DNA of 64,000 bases from Bradyrhizobium centrolobii. Its GTDB lineage: Bacteria > Pseudomonadota > Alphaproteobacteria > Rhizobiales > Xanthobacteraceae. Each line of letters begins with the position of its first letter. Position 1 is the stretch's first letter. This document shows positions 50,852 through 60,084 of the stretch, one piece after another. The stretch spans positions 1 to 64,000 of the forward strand of contig NZ_LUUB01000061.1 of assembly GCF_001641635.1 (NCBI RefSeq). The letters run 5' to 3'. The notes below the pieces were generated by a model. The model made no database searches. It was given only the letters and a program-made list of their open reading frames with translations, and had not been told where the DNA came from. The position numbers and the translations under genes were made by a program.

Positions 50852-52916
50852 TCTTGATCTCCATGATCATGTTGAGGGCGGCGTCGACCGCGATCTGAGC
50901 CCAGGGGGGAACCACGGTGGTCGAGTCGAGCTGGGTGATGATGGCCGGCCCCTTGATGATGGTTCCGGCGGGAAGCCCCGAGCGGTCGAACATGGGCGTC
51001 GGAACGGACCCTGCTTCGTCGAACCAGACATCCTTGGTTTCGAACGGCTCGAGTTTCTTGACGGGAGTCTCTGTCGCCGACTGACGCTGCGGCAGCTTAG
51101 CGATGGTCCGAAGCCGGACGTTCACGATCTCGATTGGCGCTTGTTGGTCGTAGTGGCCGTAGGCCCTCAGATATTCTGCGAAGAAGGCCGCTCGCAACTG
51201 CTCGGAATCCGGCAGGACGGGATGGCCCGAGCCGTTCGCGACCTCGACTGCAAGCTCATAGTTCTGACCGACGTACCGCATGTCGAGCGACAGGACGAGA
51301 TGGGTTTCGAGAGCCCCTTCACTTTCCTGCGCGAGCCAAGCCTCTCCTTGCTTGACGAGGTCTGCAACGACGGCCGCGGCAGATCCCATGTCTCCGATGA
51401 CGCGAGCGCGACAGCTCGCGACAAAGTCTTCCTGTAGATCCGAGAGGATCAGGCCCTCGGCGCAAAGAATGCCCGGAGCGCGCGGAACGACGATGCGGTT
51501 GATGCCAAGTGAGCGCGCAACGTCGGCCGCATGCAATCCCCCCGCGCCGCCGAACGGCATAAGGACGAACTTGCGCGGATCGTATCCCCTTTCAATCGTA
51601 ACCGCGCGAATGGCGCGAACCATATTGGACGTGACGATCCCGACGATGCCGAGCGCCGCTTGCTCCACACTCAGGCCGAGTTCGGAAGCAATCGGCTCAA
51701 CCGCCTTGACTGCCAAGTTGCGATCGATGGTCATGTCTCCGCCGGTGAGCGTTACAGGCAATCGACCGAGAATGACGTTGGCGTCGGAGACGGTAGGAAG
51801 CGTACCACCACGGCGATAACAGGCCGGTCCTGGCACGGCGCCAGCGCTCTCGGGTCCGACCTTCAAGAGGCCGTCCTTGCCCAACCTCGCGATGGATCCG
51901 CCACCCGCGCCAACGGTGTGGATATCCACCATTGGGAGCCGAATCCTGAAGCCTGAAATGTCTCGGGTGCTGGCAATCGCGGTCCTGCCGGCTTGGATCA
52001 GGCAAACGTCGGTGCTGGTTCCTCCGATGTCCAAGGTGATGACATCGAGAATCTCGGACATCGCGCCGGCGCCGGCCGCACCGACCGCTCCCGCGGCAGG
52101 CCCCGACAGCGCCGTGCGCACCGGGAATTGCGCAGCCCTGTCGACGGACATCAATCCACCACTGGACTGGAAAATGCCGAACTCCGCGTTGGGGGCGACC
52201 GTCGTCACCTCGAGCTTCAGGCGGTTCATGTAGCGCCCCACCTCGGGCTGGAGGAACGCATTGATCAGCGTGGTCGAGAACCTTTCGAACTCGCGAAACT
52301 CCGGCTGCACCTCGCTGGAAACCGAGACGAACACGTTCGGAAACGCCTCGCGCAACGCGGCCGCGATCCGCTTCTCGTGCGCGGGATTGAGGAACGAAAA
52401 GATCAGGCAAACCGCGACGCCCTCGATCTCCGGCTGCTTCCTCAATTGCTCCACCAAGCCGTCAATCGAGGCGTCGGACAGTTCGCGGACGACCTCACCG
52501 GTCGGGCCGATGCGCTCGTCGATCTCGAAACGAAGCGCACGGGAGGCGAGTGGCTGAGGCGCATCCAAATGCAGGTCATAGATGTGCGGCCGAACCTGAC
52601 GGCCAATCTCGACGAGATCGCGAAACCCCTTGGTTGTGACCAAGGCCACCTCGGCGCCCTTTCGCTGAAGCAGCGCGTTGGTCGCGACGGTAGTCCCGTG
52701 CGCAAAACGCGTGATAGTGCCCGGATCGACATGGTACTTCTCGGTCAACTCTCGCAGACCGTGTAGAACAGCCCGCGAGGGATCGTCCGGTGTCGACGGC
52801 CTTTTGTGAATCAGGACGCGGCCTGTCGTCAGATCTCTGGCCGAGAAATCGGTAAAGGTACCGCCGACGTCGACGCCAACGACCCAATTTTGACGAGAGC
52901 TGTTCTGCTGAAGCAT
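50844..52916 (-). CDS. hyuA: Hydantoinase A/oxoprolinase family protein
   Basis: A 690-residue HyuA-type subunit with an actin-like ATPase fold. VVGVDVGGTFTDF at the N-terminus, FAHGTTVATNALLQRKGAEV near 110, ITLDIGGTSTDVCLI near 296 and MPFGGAGGLHAADVARSLG near 455 are the nucleotide-binding and core motifs. It activates a lactam or imide bond by phosphorylation for hydrolysis with HyuB. It is upstream of hyuB and downstream of the aspartate-dehydrogenase-like gene by 165 bases. Length is normal for N-methylhydantoinase A. Confidence 0.88.
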   Translation of the reverse strand: MLQQNSSRQNWVVGVDVGGTFTDFSARDLTTGRVLIHKRPSTPDDPSRAVLHGLRELTEKYHVDPGTITRFAHGTTVATNALLQRKGAEVALVTTKGFRDLVEIGRQVRPHIYDLHLDAPQPLASRALRFEIDERIGPTGEVVRELSDASIDGLVEQLRKQPEIEGVAVCLIFSFLNPAHEKRIAAALREAFPNVFVSVSSEVQPEFREFERFSTTLINAFLQPEVGRYMNRLKLEVTTVAPNAEFGIFQSSGGLMSVDRAAQFPVRTALSGPAAGAVGAAGAGAMSEILDVITLDIGGTSTDVCLIQAGRTAIASTRDISGFRIRLPMVDIHTVGAGGGSIARLGKDGLLKVGPESAGAVPGPACYRRGGTLPTVSDANVILGRLPVTLTGGDMTIDRNLAVKAVEPIASELGLSVEQAALGIVGIVTSNMVRAIRAVTIERGYDPRKFVLMPFGGAGGLHAADVARSLGINRIVVPRAPGILCAEGLILSDLQEDFVASCRARVIGDMGSAAAVVADLVKQGEAWLAQESEGALETHLVLSLDMRYVGQNYELAVEVANGSGHPVLPDSEQLRAAFFAEYLRAYGHYDQQAPIEIVNVRLRTIAKLPQRQSATETPVKKLEPFETKDVWFDEAGSVPTPMFDRSGLPAGTIIKGPAIITQLDSTTVVPPWAQIAVDAALNMIMEIKNV

Positions 52917-53081
52917 GTCGGCCTGCCTATTCGCCCTACATTGACTTGAGTGCTTGAATCGTCTCGGCGTCAGCCCATAGGCGATCCTCGAAACCCATGG
53001 TGGTCGATGACGATCTCATCAAGGCCACATGACTCGAAAGACCGCTTAGCGCGCCCGTCGAAGAAATTGCCATCGTGTCTC

Positions 53082-53858
53082 TCAGCTGTTGACGATTCCG
53101 CTGGACGCCAGAATACGCCGCACCGATCCCGCGGCTGACTTGGGAGTGTAAGCCCCTGTCACGCCGCCAAGGGAGTGCGATGCGACCGAAAAATCCCAGG
53201 CGAAACCTTGTCCCGAAACTTGAATGCGATGACGCATCTCGTCAGTCTCAGGCTTCGCTACAACGATGCTCTTGGTCCGATCAAAGCCGATGCCCGCGAT
53301 TGCGATAGCGGCATGCACGTTGACGTTCCTCGGGAATCTCCGACAGGCCTCCCGGGCGCTACCCTCGAATACGACGCCCGAGACGCCGTTCTCAAGGCCG
53401 AGACCCGCAGCGCTTTTTGTCGTGGTGATCGTGACGTCTTCGATGCAGTCGCGCCCATCGACGAGTCCATCAAGTCCCAGGATCGCTCCGTGAGGCAGAA
53501 AAAACCGCGTGCCGTTCGCGCGGCAACTTTCTTCGACAGCGCGTTCTACTTCGGGCCGGGCAAGGGCGGAGCAGCTGAAGCCGCAAAGATCGGAAGACGC
53601 CAGCACACGCGGCGCGACAGCCGCCAGCACGTCAGCGTGGGCCGCCTCGACCACGAGGTCGACCGGCTGCGCGATTGCCTCGTCGAGGTCGGATATCAAC
53701 AATGCCGGATCCAGGTCATCGAGGTCGCGCTCGGAAGCGGCTTTTGCTCCTGACACCAGGACACAAGCCACTTCGGCAACTTGGGAACGAGCAACTTCGC
53801 TATAGACGGATATTCCGATCGAGCCCGCGCCAATGATGCCAATCTTGCGATACTTCAT
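53082..53858 (-). CDS. Aspartate dehydrogenase-like protein
   Basis: A 258-residue NAD(P)-binding enzyme of the L-aspartate dehydrogenase (NadX) family. KIGIIGAGSIG is at residues 4-14, HGAILGLDGL near 120 and NVNVHAAIAIAGIGFD contains the conserved Asn and Ala pattern near the active site. Family enzymes turn aspartate into iminoaspartate with release of ammonia. ATG at 53858 (MKYRKIG) is the normal start. NAD-synthesis partners nadA/nadC are absent, so a catabolic role, possibly on an amino acid from the cluster, is more likely than cofactor synthesis. Confidence 0.78.
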   Translation of the reverse strand: MKYRKIGIIGAGSIGISVYSEVARSQVAEVACVLVSGAKAASERDLDDLDPALLISDLDEAIAQPVDLVVEAAHADVLAAVAPRVLASSDLCGFSCSALARPEVERAVEESCRANGTRFFLPHGAILGLDGLVDGRDCIEDVTITTTKSAAGLGLENGVSGVVFEGSAREACRRFPRNVNVHAAIAIAGIGFDRTKSIVVAKPETDEMRHRIQVSGQGFAWDFSVASHSLGGVTGAYTPKSAAGSVRRILASSGIVNS

Positions 53859-53919
53859 CACGAGTAACCTGTCGGTAAGAGCGGACCGCCCGCCCGGGCG
53901 CCCATGTATGGCGATGTGA

Positions 53920-55158
53920 TCACGCACTCCGCGCAACACGTCGGACACGATATCGCTCGATCAACGCAGCGACCCGCTCTACCGCAGCGACAGCGGCTTC
54001 GTGATCCTGCGAGTAGTTGAACCGGATGCTCCCGAAACTGTGCGGGCCGAACTCCGCTCCCGGCGTAACGGTGACGCCGGCCTGCAGCCGCAACGCGCGG
54101 ACGAAATCGATCGCGCTAATCGTCAGGTCGGGAAGCCTTGGAAACAGATAGCTGCCGGCCTCGGGCTTTCGCAGCGCAAGCCCGTCAACCCGACGCAGGA
54201 TGGCGAACAAGTCATCGCGGACTGCTTGGTGTCGCTGAATGCGATCACGCATCCAGTCTTCCGGTTCGGCGAGCCAGACATTCAGAACGGCCTGGCTGTA
54301 GCCTGCCGCGCGCAGCGAAACGATGGCTTGCAGCTTGGCCATGCGCTCGACGATCGACGCCGATCCGAAGGCGACGCCAAGCCGAAAGCCGCTAAGCGAC
54401 TCGGTCTTTGACGGCCCCATGATCGTAATCAGATTTTCGCGGGCGACCGATTTCGCCCGCAGGTGGCTGTAAGCCTGACCCGCATAAAGCAGCCGCGAAT
54501 AGAGCTGGTCGACGATGACCGTCGCGCCGTACTTGCCGGCGAGCCCGGCAATCGCGTCAATCTCATCGTCCGAGTAGACGACGCCCGTCGGGTTATTGGG
54601 ATTGGAGAAGACGAGAACCCTGGCTCCGTCCCTGAATGCCGCCTCGAGCTGATCAAGGTTCAAACCCGCCCGGCCGGTAGCCCCGAGATAATCCATCTCG
54701 ACCGGGACGAGGACGCCGTCAAAAAATCGGACGAGTTTCCGATTAGCAAAATAATCTGGCTCGACCACGGCGACCTTCGTCCCCGAGGTGACGGTTGCCC
54801 CCATCGCCAGAAACAGTGCGCCCTGCGTTCCCGGCGTCACGATCAGATCCTCGGCAGCCGAGAGAGGCGCGCCGGTAAAGATGCCCAGCCTCTCCGCAAC
54901 GGCACCGCGAACCGCGGCATCGCCAAGATACTCGGTGTAGGCTTGGGATCCGCCGCGGCGATAACCTTCCAGAAACGCGTCGAGCGCCCCCGGAGTCGGC
55001 AGAAACGCGTCGACGTCGCCGTGAGAAAAGTCGACCGGCCTACCTTCGATCACACCGCCGAGAAAGGCACCATCGGAGGCGTGCGTCGTTAGCCGAACCT
55101 CCTGGCCTGGAGCATTTTCAGTTGCGAGCTCAGCGAATTTTCTCTGGATCGAATTCAT
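53920..55158 (-). CDS. Class I/II aminotransferase
   Basis: A 412-residue fold-type-I PLP enzyme. Lys251 in the motif MGPSKTESLSGFRLG binds PLP, Asp217 (VIVDQLYSR) and Asn187 (SNPNNPTG) are cofactor contacts, and Arg appears in SIRFNYS near the C-terminus. It is first in the long minus operon and divergent from the LysR gene at 55349. Aspartate/alanine-type aminotransferases of this group use 2-oxo acids; the amino donor is unknown. Position beside an aspartate-dehydrogenase-like gene suggests both feed amino-group removal. Confidence 0.87.
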   Translation of the reverse strand: MNSIQRKFAELATENAPGQEVRLTTHASDGAFLGGVIEGRPVDFSHGDVDAFLPTPGALDAFLEGYRRGGSQAYTEYLGDAAVRGAVAERLGIFTGAPLSAAEDLIVTPGTQGALFLAMGATVTSGTKVAVVEPDYFANRKLVRFFDGVLVPVEMDYLGATGRAGLNLDQLEAAFRDGARVLVFSNPNNPTGVVYSDDEIDAIAGLAGKYGATVIVDQLYSRLLYAGQAYSHLRAKSVARENLITIMGPSKTESLSGFRLGVAFGSASIVERMAKLQAIVSLRAAGYSQAVLNVWLAEPEDWMRDRIQRHQAVRDDLFAILRRVDGLALRKPEAGSYLFPRLPDLTISAIDFVRALRLQAGVTVTPGAEFGPHSFGSIRFNYSQDHEAAVAAVERVAALIERYRVRRVARSA

Positions 55159-55348
55159 CGTACGCTCGCCACCGTTTGCCCATTGATCCACCAACCGCTG
55201 ACTGCTAGTTGGGCAGCGCACGCTCAAGCACGTGGGCCCTTGTTGCCGCGGGGATCAGCCCATCCCTTAATCGGTAGTACTTGCTTGATTACGCTCCAAG
55301 AAATAAAAACTGGCTCAGTGACCCTGTTTTCATTTGGCGGCGTTTTGA

Positions 55349-56245
55349 ATGAGAAACTTGCCTCCTCTAAGCGGGCTTCAGGCGTTCGAGGCCGCAGCGC
55401 GGCATCTGAGCTTCACGGAAGCCGCAAAGGAATTGAATTGCACGCAAGCCGCAGTCAGTCAGCGTGTCCGCGGGCTGGAATCCTACCTTTCGCGGCAACT
55501 ATTCGTACGCAGGCAAAATGGACTGCAACTGTCTGAGGTGGGCGAAGCCTACCTTCCCGGTGTAGCCGAAGCACTTAATCTCGCAGCTGCAGCAACTGAG
55601 GGGCTGCGTGGCAAGAATGTGCCCCGCACAGTGACCTTATCAGCCCCCCTATCGTTCGTTACTTTATGGCTTGCCTCTCGGCTCGATGGGTTTCTGAGCC
55701 AAAATCCGAATATCGAAATTCGCCTGAATAGTGCGATCTGGACTGACCCGAACGCTGAGCTGGCTGACATCGTCGTGGAAGTTCGCGACGCCTCGGAGCT
55801 GGACGCCGATACCCCTCATTTGCCCAATGAAACCCTGGAGCTGGTCTGCGCGCCGGCACTCATTGGCTCGCTTTCCACGACAGCGCTGCAAGACGTGCTG
55901 GACTCATCGAGGAAGATAGTCGTTCAGGGTCGACACAACGTCTGGCAGCGCTGGGCGACCAAGCTGGGCATCAATCTGGAGGGCGACGTTCCCGCGCTGA
56001 AGGTGGACAATTCCGCGACCGCGCTCGAAGCCGCTGCCCAGAACCTCGGTTTCGTCGTCACCTATTCGTCCTATTGCCAGCCGTATCTGAAGGACGGACG
56101 TCTTGCGACCTGGAGCAAGGCCAAGGTTCAGACCACGCTTTGCCTCGCACTCACCGGTTCGCCCGACAAACCTTCGTGGCATCCCGCGCACAAGGTTTTT
56201 GATTGGCTGAAGCAGGAGTTTCAAAAGGGAAAGTCGACGCCGTAA
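55349..56245 (+). CDS. LysR-family regulator, GcvA-like
   Basis: A 298-residue regulator. The N-terminus LPPLSGLQAFEAAARHLSFT and the helix-turn-helix LNCTQAAVSQRVRGLESYLS match the GcvA group, whose best-known member controls glycine cleavage. A GcvA-type regulator would suit a cluster that makes glycine. It is divergent from the aminotransferase with a 190-base gap and convergent with soxG after 13 bases, placing it between the two halves of the N-methyl cluster. Confidence 0.9.
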   Translation: MRNLPPLSGLQAFEAAARHLSFTEAAKELNCTQAAVSQRVRGLESYLSRQLFVRRQNGLQLSEVGEAYLPGVAEALNLAAAATEGLRGKNVPRTVTLSAPLSFVTLWLASRLDGFLSQNPNIEIRLNSAIWTDPNAELADIVVEVRDASELDADTPHLPNETLELVCAPALIGSLSTTALQDVLDSSRKIVVQGRHNVWQRWATKLGINLEGDVPALKVDNSATALEAAAQNLGFVVTYSSYCQPYLKDGRLATWSKAKVQTTLCLALTGSPDKPSWHPAHKVFDWLKQEFQKGKSTP

Positions 56246-56258
56246 ACCCGCGGCTCAG

Positions 56259-56906
56259 TTACGCGGCCCCCAGCTCCTTCAGGCTCGACATCATGAAATT
56301 TGCCGAGGCCACGTCGAAGAACAGGTCGAAGCCGTGGTCATTGGTGCGATCGGTACGTACGAGGATGCAGTCCATCTGCGCCACGCGGGTCTGCACCACG
56401 CTTCGTAGCGGCAATCGATCGGCATTCAGATCGACAGGGCACGTCTTTGCGAGAAAGTCCGCCACGTTGGCTCCATGAATGTGGAACCATGCCCAGACCT
56501 CTTCTCGCCAGGAATTGAAGCCTTTGCGCTCGCGGCCGTCGGATTCCCATTCCGATCGCAACGCAGCCAGGGATGCCGGTTCCCCGAGAGATTGAGGCAG
56601 GACCAGATAGTCCTCGGCTCCAAGACGAACAAGGTCGAGTTTTCGCGATGCAACCGGGGCAAGCGTATTGACCGGCTCTGGCAACGGAATCGCCTTGGAC
56701 CTCAGCCAGTCGCTGGCGCCCTTGCCCTTAATGCCGAAGCGGGCATATCGGGTCAGATCCAAGACTTCGATTGGTCCTTCGCCGCTCCTCTCGGGCACGA
56801 CCGTCGTCCGGACGAGTGTCGCATCGATGGAAGAAGGAACGCCATCCGGATGTTCGGCATACAAATCGCCGAGCGGCGTCCGCCGACCTGCCGCGAGAAC
56901 AGCCAT
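56259..56906 (-). CDS. soxG: Sarcosine oxidase gamma subunit
   Basis: A 215-residue SoxG-like subunit. It has the expected small fold with FGIKGKGASDWLRSKAIPLP near 70 and SWREEVWAWFHIHG around 130 as in heterotetrameric sarcosine oxidases. ATG at 56906 follows the soxA stop by one base, so it is coupled. Gamma is a structural part that packs beside the alpha C-terminal domain. It is the last gene of the soxB-D-A-G run. Confidence 0.85.
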   Translation of the reverse strand: MAVLAAGRRTPLGDLYAEHPDGVPSSIDATLVRTTVVPERSGEGPIEVLDLTRYARFGIKGKGASDWLRSKAIPLPEPVNTLAPVASRKLDLVRLGAEDYLVLPQSLGEPASLAALRSEWESDGRERKGFNSWREEVWAWFHIHGANVADFLAKTCPVDLNADRLPLRSVVQTRVAQMDCILVRTDRTNDHGFDLFFDVASANFMMSSLKELGAA

Positions 56907-56907
56907 A

Positions 56908-59802
56908 TCAGATTTCCTGCCGCTTGTTTTCGGGATCGAAGAAGTGCGGAGGCACAATGCGAGCCCGCAGCTCTGCTCCCTTCCGCGTTTTGATCAGCAT
57001 CGTCCTGCCTTGCTCGGCCAGGTCGGCCGGCACGAAGGCCAGACCGATCCATTTCCCCAGGGTCGGCGACAGGCAGGTCGACGTGATGTGACCGACCGCC
57101 TCGCCCTGCTCCAGGATGAGGCATGCTTCGTCCGGCCTATCTTGCTCCGACGACGGAAGGTCGAACCCGACAAGGCGACGCCTGGCAGGCAGGCGACGCA
57201 GCAGCTCTGTCGACCTCTTGCCGATGAAGAAGGGCTTCTTCATCGCGAGGGCCCACGCCATTCCCAGCTCGTCCGCGGTGCTGACGGCATCGGTATCCTG
57301 ACCGATGATGATGTGACCCTTCTCCAGACGCAGGATTCGCGACGCTTCCAAGCCATAGGGTCGCAGTCCAAGCGGCTTGCCGGCTTCCATCAAAGCATCC
57401 CATAAGGCCTCTCCATAGGATTGAGGCGTATGCAGCTCGAAGCTCAGCTCTCCGGAGTAGCCAATGCGCATGATGCGGACGGGACAGTTCGCGACACTGC
57501 CGATGCGCCCGCCCAGGAAGGGCAGTCCTTCCGACGACACATCCAGGCCCCCCGCCGCCTCGAGAACCTGCCTGGCGAGCGGTCCGGTGAGATTAAAGGC
57601 CGCAAAGCCGGCCGTGACGTTGTGGATGTCGACGTCGAGGCCCCATTGGACGTTCTGCCAGCACATGTCCGCATAAATGCGATCCACCCCGCCGGTCGTC
57701 GCCGTGACGTAGTAGTGATCCTCCGCCACCCTGGAGGCGACGCCATCATCGATGACCGTTCCCATCTCGTTCAGCGTCAGACAGTACCGGACCCTACCAA
57801 CGGGCTGCTTGGCGTAGTTCATCGAACAGAAGCGATCGAGCAGCAGCCCTGCGTCCGGTCCGCGCAGTTCAATCTTGCCAAGGGTCGAGACGTCCAGGAT
57901 GCCGACGCGCTGCCTGACGAGGTTCACCTCGTCGATGATCAGCGTATCGGGAGGTTTTTGGTCGCCGTAATATAACGGCCGCCACCACGCGCCCACCGGC
58001 GTCATCTTCGCACCGGCCTCGACGTGACGATGATGGACCGACGTGTAGCGATAGCGGCTCTGCTGAATCCCCGCGAGGAGCCCGAGTTTCTCGGGGCCGA
58101 ATGGCGGGCGCGATGTCGTTACGCCGATATCGTCGACCTTGCGCTTGGTGGCACGCGCTACGATGCGAGCCGTGGCGAGAGCCGAATGACGGCCTTGCGA
58201 CGGCCCCATCCCGACCGTCGAGAAGCGCTTCACGAGCTCAAGCTCGTCGTAGCCGGTGCGAACCGCGTTCTCGATGTCCTTGACCTGAAGATCCTCGTCG
58301 AAATCGACGAAATCGCGCCCCTTGGGATGCCCGACAAGGGGAAGCTCGAGGCTGCTGAGGCTTCGTTCCTCGTCCTCGGGCACCTCGATTTCACGCGAAG
58401 CAAGACCCAGCGTCTGCGCGGCGTTCCCACCTGCCTTGCGCCCTGCCGCGAGAACGGAGGGAAGGGAGAAATTGCCCGCGACCGATCCCGCCAGCGTCAG
58501 ATGGGCCGGAACGTTGGTGAGCGTAAACTGCGCCGTGCCATCGTCATAGCTCAACTTCGCACCCGCCTGCAAAGCGAGCTGATAGGTCGGGGTATAGGCG
58601 CAGGACACCGAGAGAAGGTCGCAATCGATCCACTCCGACGTGTCCGCGTCGGAGCGCGTAATCCTCGCGGCCTTGAGATGCTTGTTGCCCGCGGCGCCCG
58701 CAGCCTCCGCTATCCCGGCGTTGAGGATGATCCGCACGCCTTTCGTCTCGAGCTGTGCGGCGAATGCCCCGTGTTGCTGCGTGGTTCGGGGATCGACGAT
58801 CGCCGCCACCTCGACACCGGCCTCCACGAGATCTAGCGCCACCCGGTAGCCGTCCCGGTTGCCGGCGAAAACCACCGCGCGCCGACCTGGCTTCACAGCG
58901 TAGTGTCGCATCAATCGCTGTACGGCCGATCCCAGCACGATTCCGGGAAGGTCGTTGTTACGAAACGGGATCGGCTGATCGAGCGAGCCGGTGCAAAGGA
59001 TGACCTCCTTCGCACGAACCTTATAGAGCCGGTTCGCCGTGATAATCGGGATCCAATTGTCGGCGTACCAGCCATTTGCGACAGCGTTGGTGAAAACATC
59101 GATGCCGGGATGCGCTTTGATCTGCTGCCTCAGATCGCCCAGCAAATGTGCGGTGGCCTCCGGCTCGTCGTCGAATCGCGCGTAAGTCAGGGAGCCGCCA
59201 AGCTCCGGGTTCTCGTCCACCAGCAGGACGCGCGCCCCCGTGTCCGCAGCTTCGATCGCAGCCGAAATGCCGGCCGGACCACCACCAACAACCAGGACAT
59301 CGTAGAACAGGTTCTGCTTTTCATAGCGGACGCGGGGAGCGGAGGTATCGACCCTGCCGAGACCGGCCTTTTTTCTGATCAGCGGCTCCCAAAGCCGGAG
59401 CCAACTGTTCTTGCCGGGACCAAAAAAAGTCCTGTAGTAGAAGCCGACCGGCATGAACCGTCCGAGCCGATCAAGCAGCGCATCGCGATCCTTTTCGAGC
59501 GACCCATTCACATTCTGGGCTGTCGCTTCGAGACCTTCACGGAGAGGATGGACGTCGGCCAGAACGTTAGGCTCCCCGGCGACCTGGACCAGCGTATTGG
59601 CGTCCTGCCCGGCCATGGTCATGACGCTTCGCGCTCTGTGATATTTGAACGACCGCGAGATGAGCCACTGCCCCGAGGCGACGAGCGCGCTTGCCAGCGT
59701 ATCGCCGGATAGCCCGCGAAACGTCCTGCCTTCGAATGTAAAGGTCAGGACTTGGCCTCGATCTATACGGGTCCCGTATGGCAGGGGCAAACGCGGAATC
59801 AT
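56908..59802 (-). CDS. soxA: Sarcosine oxidase alpha subunit
   Basis: A 964-residue alpha subunit. It begins with a ferredoxin-like segment (TFTFEGRTFRGLSGDTLASA), continues into an FAD/NAD-binding domain with LVVGGGPAGISAAIEAADTG near 172, and ends in an aminomethyltransferase-like domain (about 580-960) that binds tetrahydrofolate and takes the methylene group. ATG at 59802 (MIPRLPLPYG) overlaps the soxD stop; the longer frame is not SoxA-like. In the complex, substrate is oxidised at the beta subunit and the imine moves to the folate site here. 5,10-Methylene-tetrahydrofolate made would enter FolD/PurU of the same cluster. Confidence 0.93.
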   Translation of the reverse strand: MIPRLPLPYGTRIDRGQVLTFTFEGRTFRGLSGDTLASALVASGQWLISRSFKYHRARSVMTMAGQDANTLVQVAGEPNVLADVHPLREGLEATAQNVNGSLEKDRDALLDRLGRFMPVGFYYRTFFGPGKNSWLRLWEPLIRKKAGLGRVDTSAPRVRYEKQNLFYDVLVVGGGPAGISAAIEAADTGARVLLVDENPELGGSLTYARFDDEPEATAHLLGDLRQQIKAHPGIDVFTNAVANGWYADNWIPIITANRLYKVRAKEVILCTGSLDQPIPFRNNDLPGIVLGSAVQRLMRHYAVKPGRRAVVFAGNRDGYRVALDLVEAGVEVAAIVDPRTTQQHGAFAAQLETKGVRIILNAGIAEAAGAAGNKHLKAARITRSDADTSEWIDCDLLSVSCAYTPTYQLALQAGAKLSYDDGTAQFTLTNVPAHLTLAGSVAGNFSLPSVLAAGRKAGGNAAQTLGLASREIEVPEDEERSLSSLELPLVGHPKGRDFVDFDEDLQVKDIENAVRTGYDELELVKRFSTVGMGPSQGRHSALATARIVARATKRKVDDIGVTTSRPPFGPEKLGLLAGIQQSRYRYTSVHHRHVEAGAKMTPVGAWWRPLYYGDQKPPDTLIIDEVNLVRQRVGILDVSTLGKIELRGPDAGLLLDRFCSMNYAKQPVGRVRYCLTLNEMGTVIDDGVASRVAEDHYYVTATTGGVDRIYADMCWQNVQWGLDVDIHNVTAGFAAFNLTGPLARQVLEAAGGLDVSSEGLPFLGGRIGSVANCPVRIMRIGYSGELSFELHTPQSYGEALWDALMEAGKPLGLRPYGLEASRILRLEKGHIIIGQDTDAVSTADELGMAWALAMKKPFFIGKRSTELLRRLPARRRLVGFDLPSSEQDRPDEACLILEQGEAVGHITSTCLSPTLGKWIGLAFVPADLAEQGRTMLIKTRKGAELRARIVPPHFFDPENKRQEI

Positions 59803-60074
59803 GACTTGTTCTCGATGCGCGAAAGCTCGCTCGCGCTGTAGGTCGCGATGATCTCGTCGGTGACGGTGTGTCGTTCGGCGATGAAGTAGTAGTTCGAAGG
59901 CGTGTGTCGCCACCACTCGCGAATGATTCCAGCCTTGTTCTCCTGGTAGAACAGGTAGTGACACCAAGCGGCATCGCTGGCCGATTGCGCATCGACGGCG
60001 TCGTGAACCGGCCCGAAGCAGGTGAACTCGCTGATGTTTCGTGGCCCGTTCAGCGGGCAATTCATGATTTTCAT
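59799..60074 (-). CDS. soxD: Sarcosine oxidase delta subunit, atypical
   Basis: A 91-residue delta subunit. MKIMNCPLNGPRNISEF and IREWWRHTP place it in the family. In the structurally studied enzymes zinc is held by Cys6, Cys9, His59 and Cys63; here Cys6 and His57 remain, but the other two positions read Asn9 and Asn61. I recall a branch with the same NCPLNGPRN opening, so this looks like a subfamily trait and not damage. The start at 60074 lies 10 bases after the soxB stop. Confidence 0.88.
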   Translation of the reverse strand: MKIMNCPLNGPRNISEFTCFGPVHDAVDAQSASDAAWCHYLFYQENKAGIIREWWRHTPSNYYFIAERHTVTDEIIATYSASELSRIENKS

Positions 60075-60084
60075 CCAACAGATC

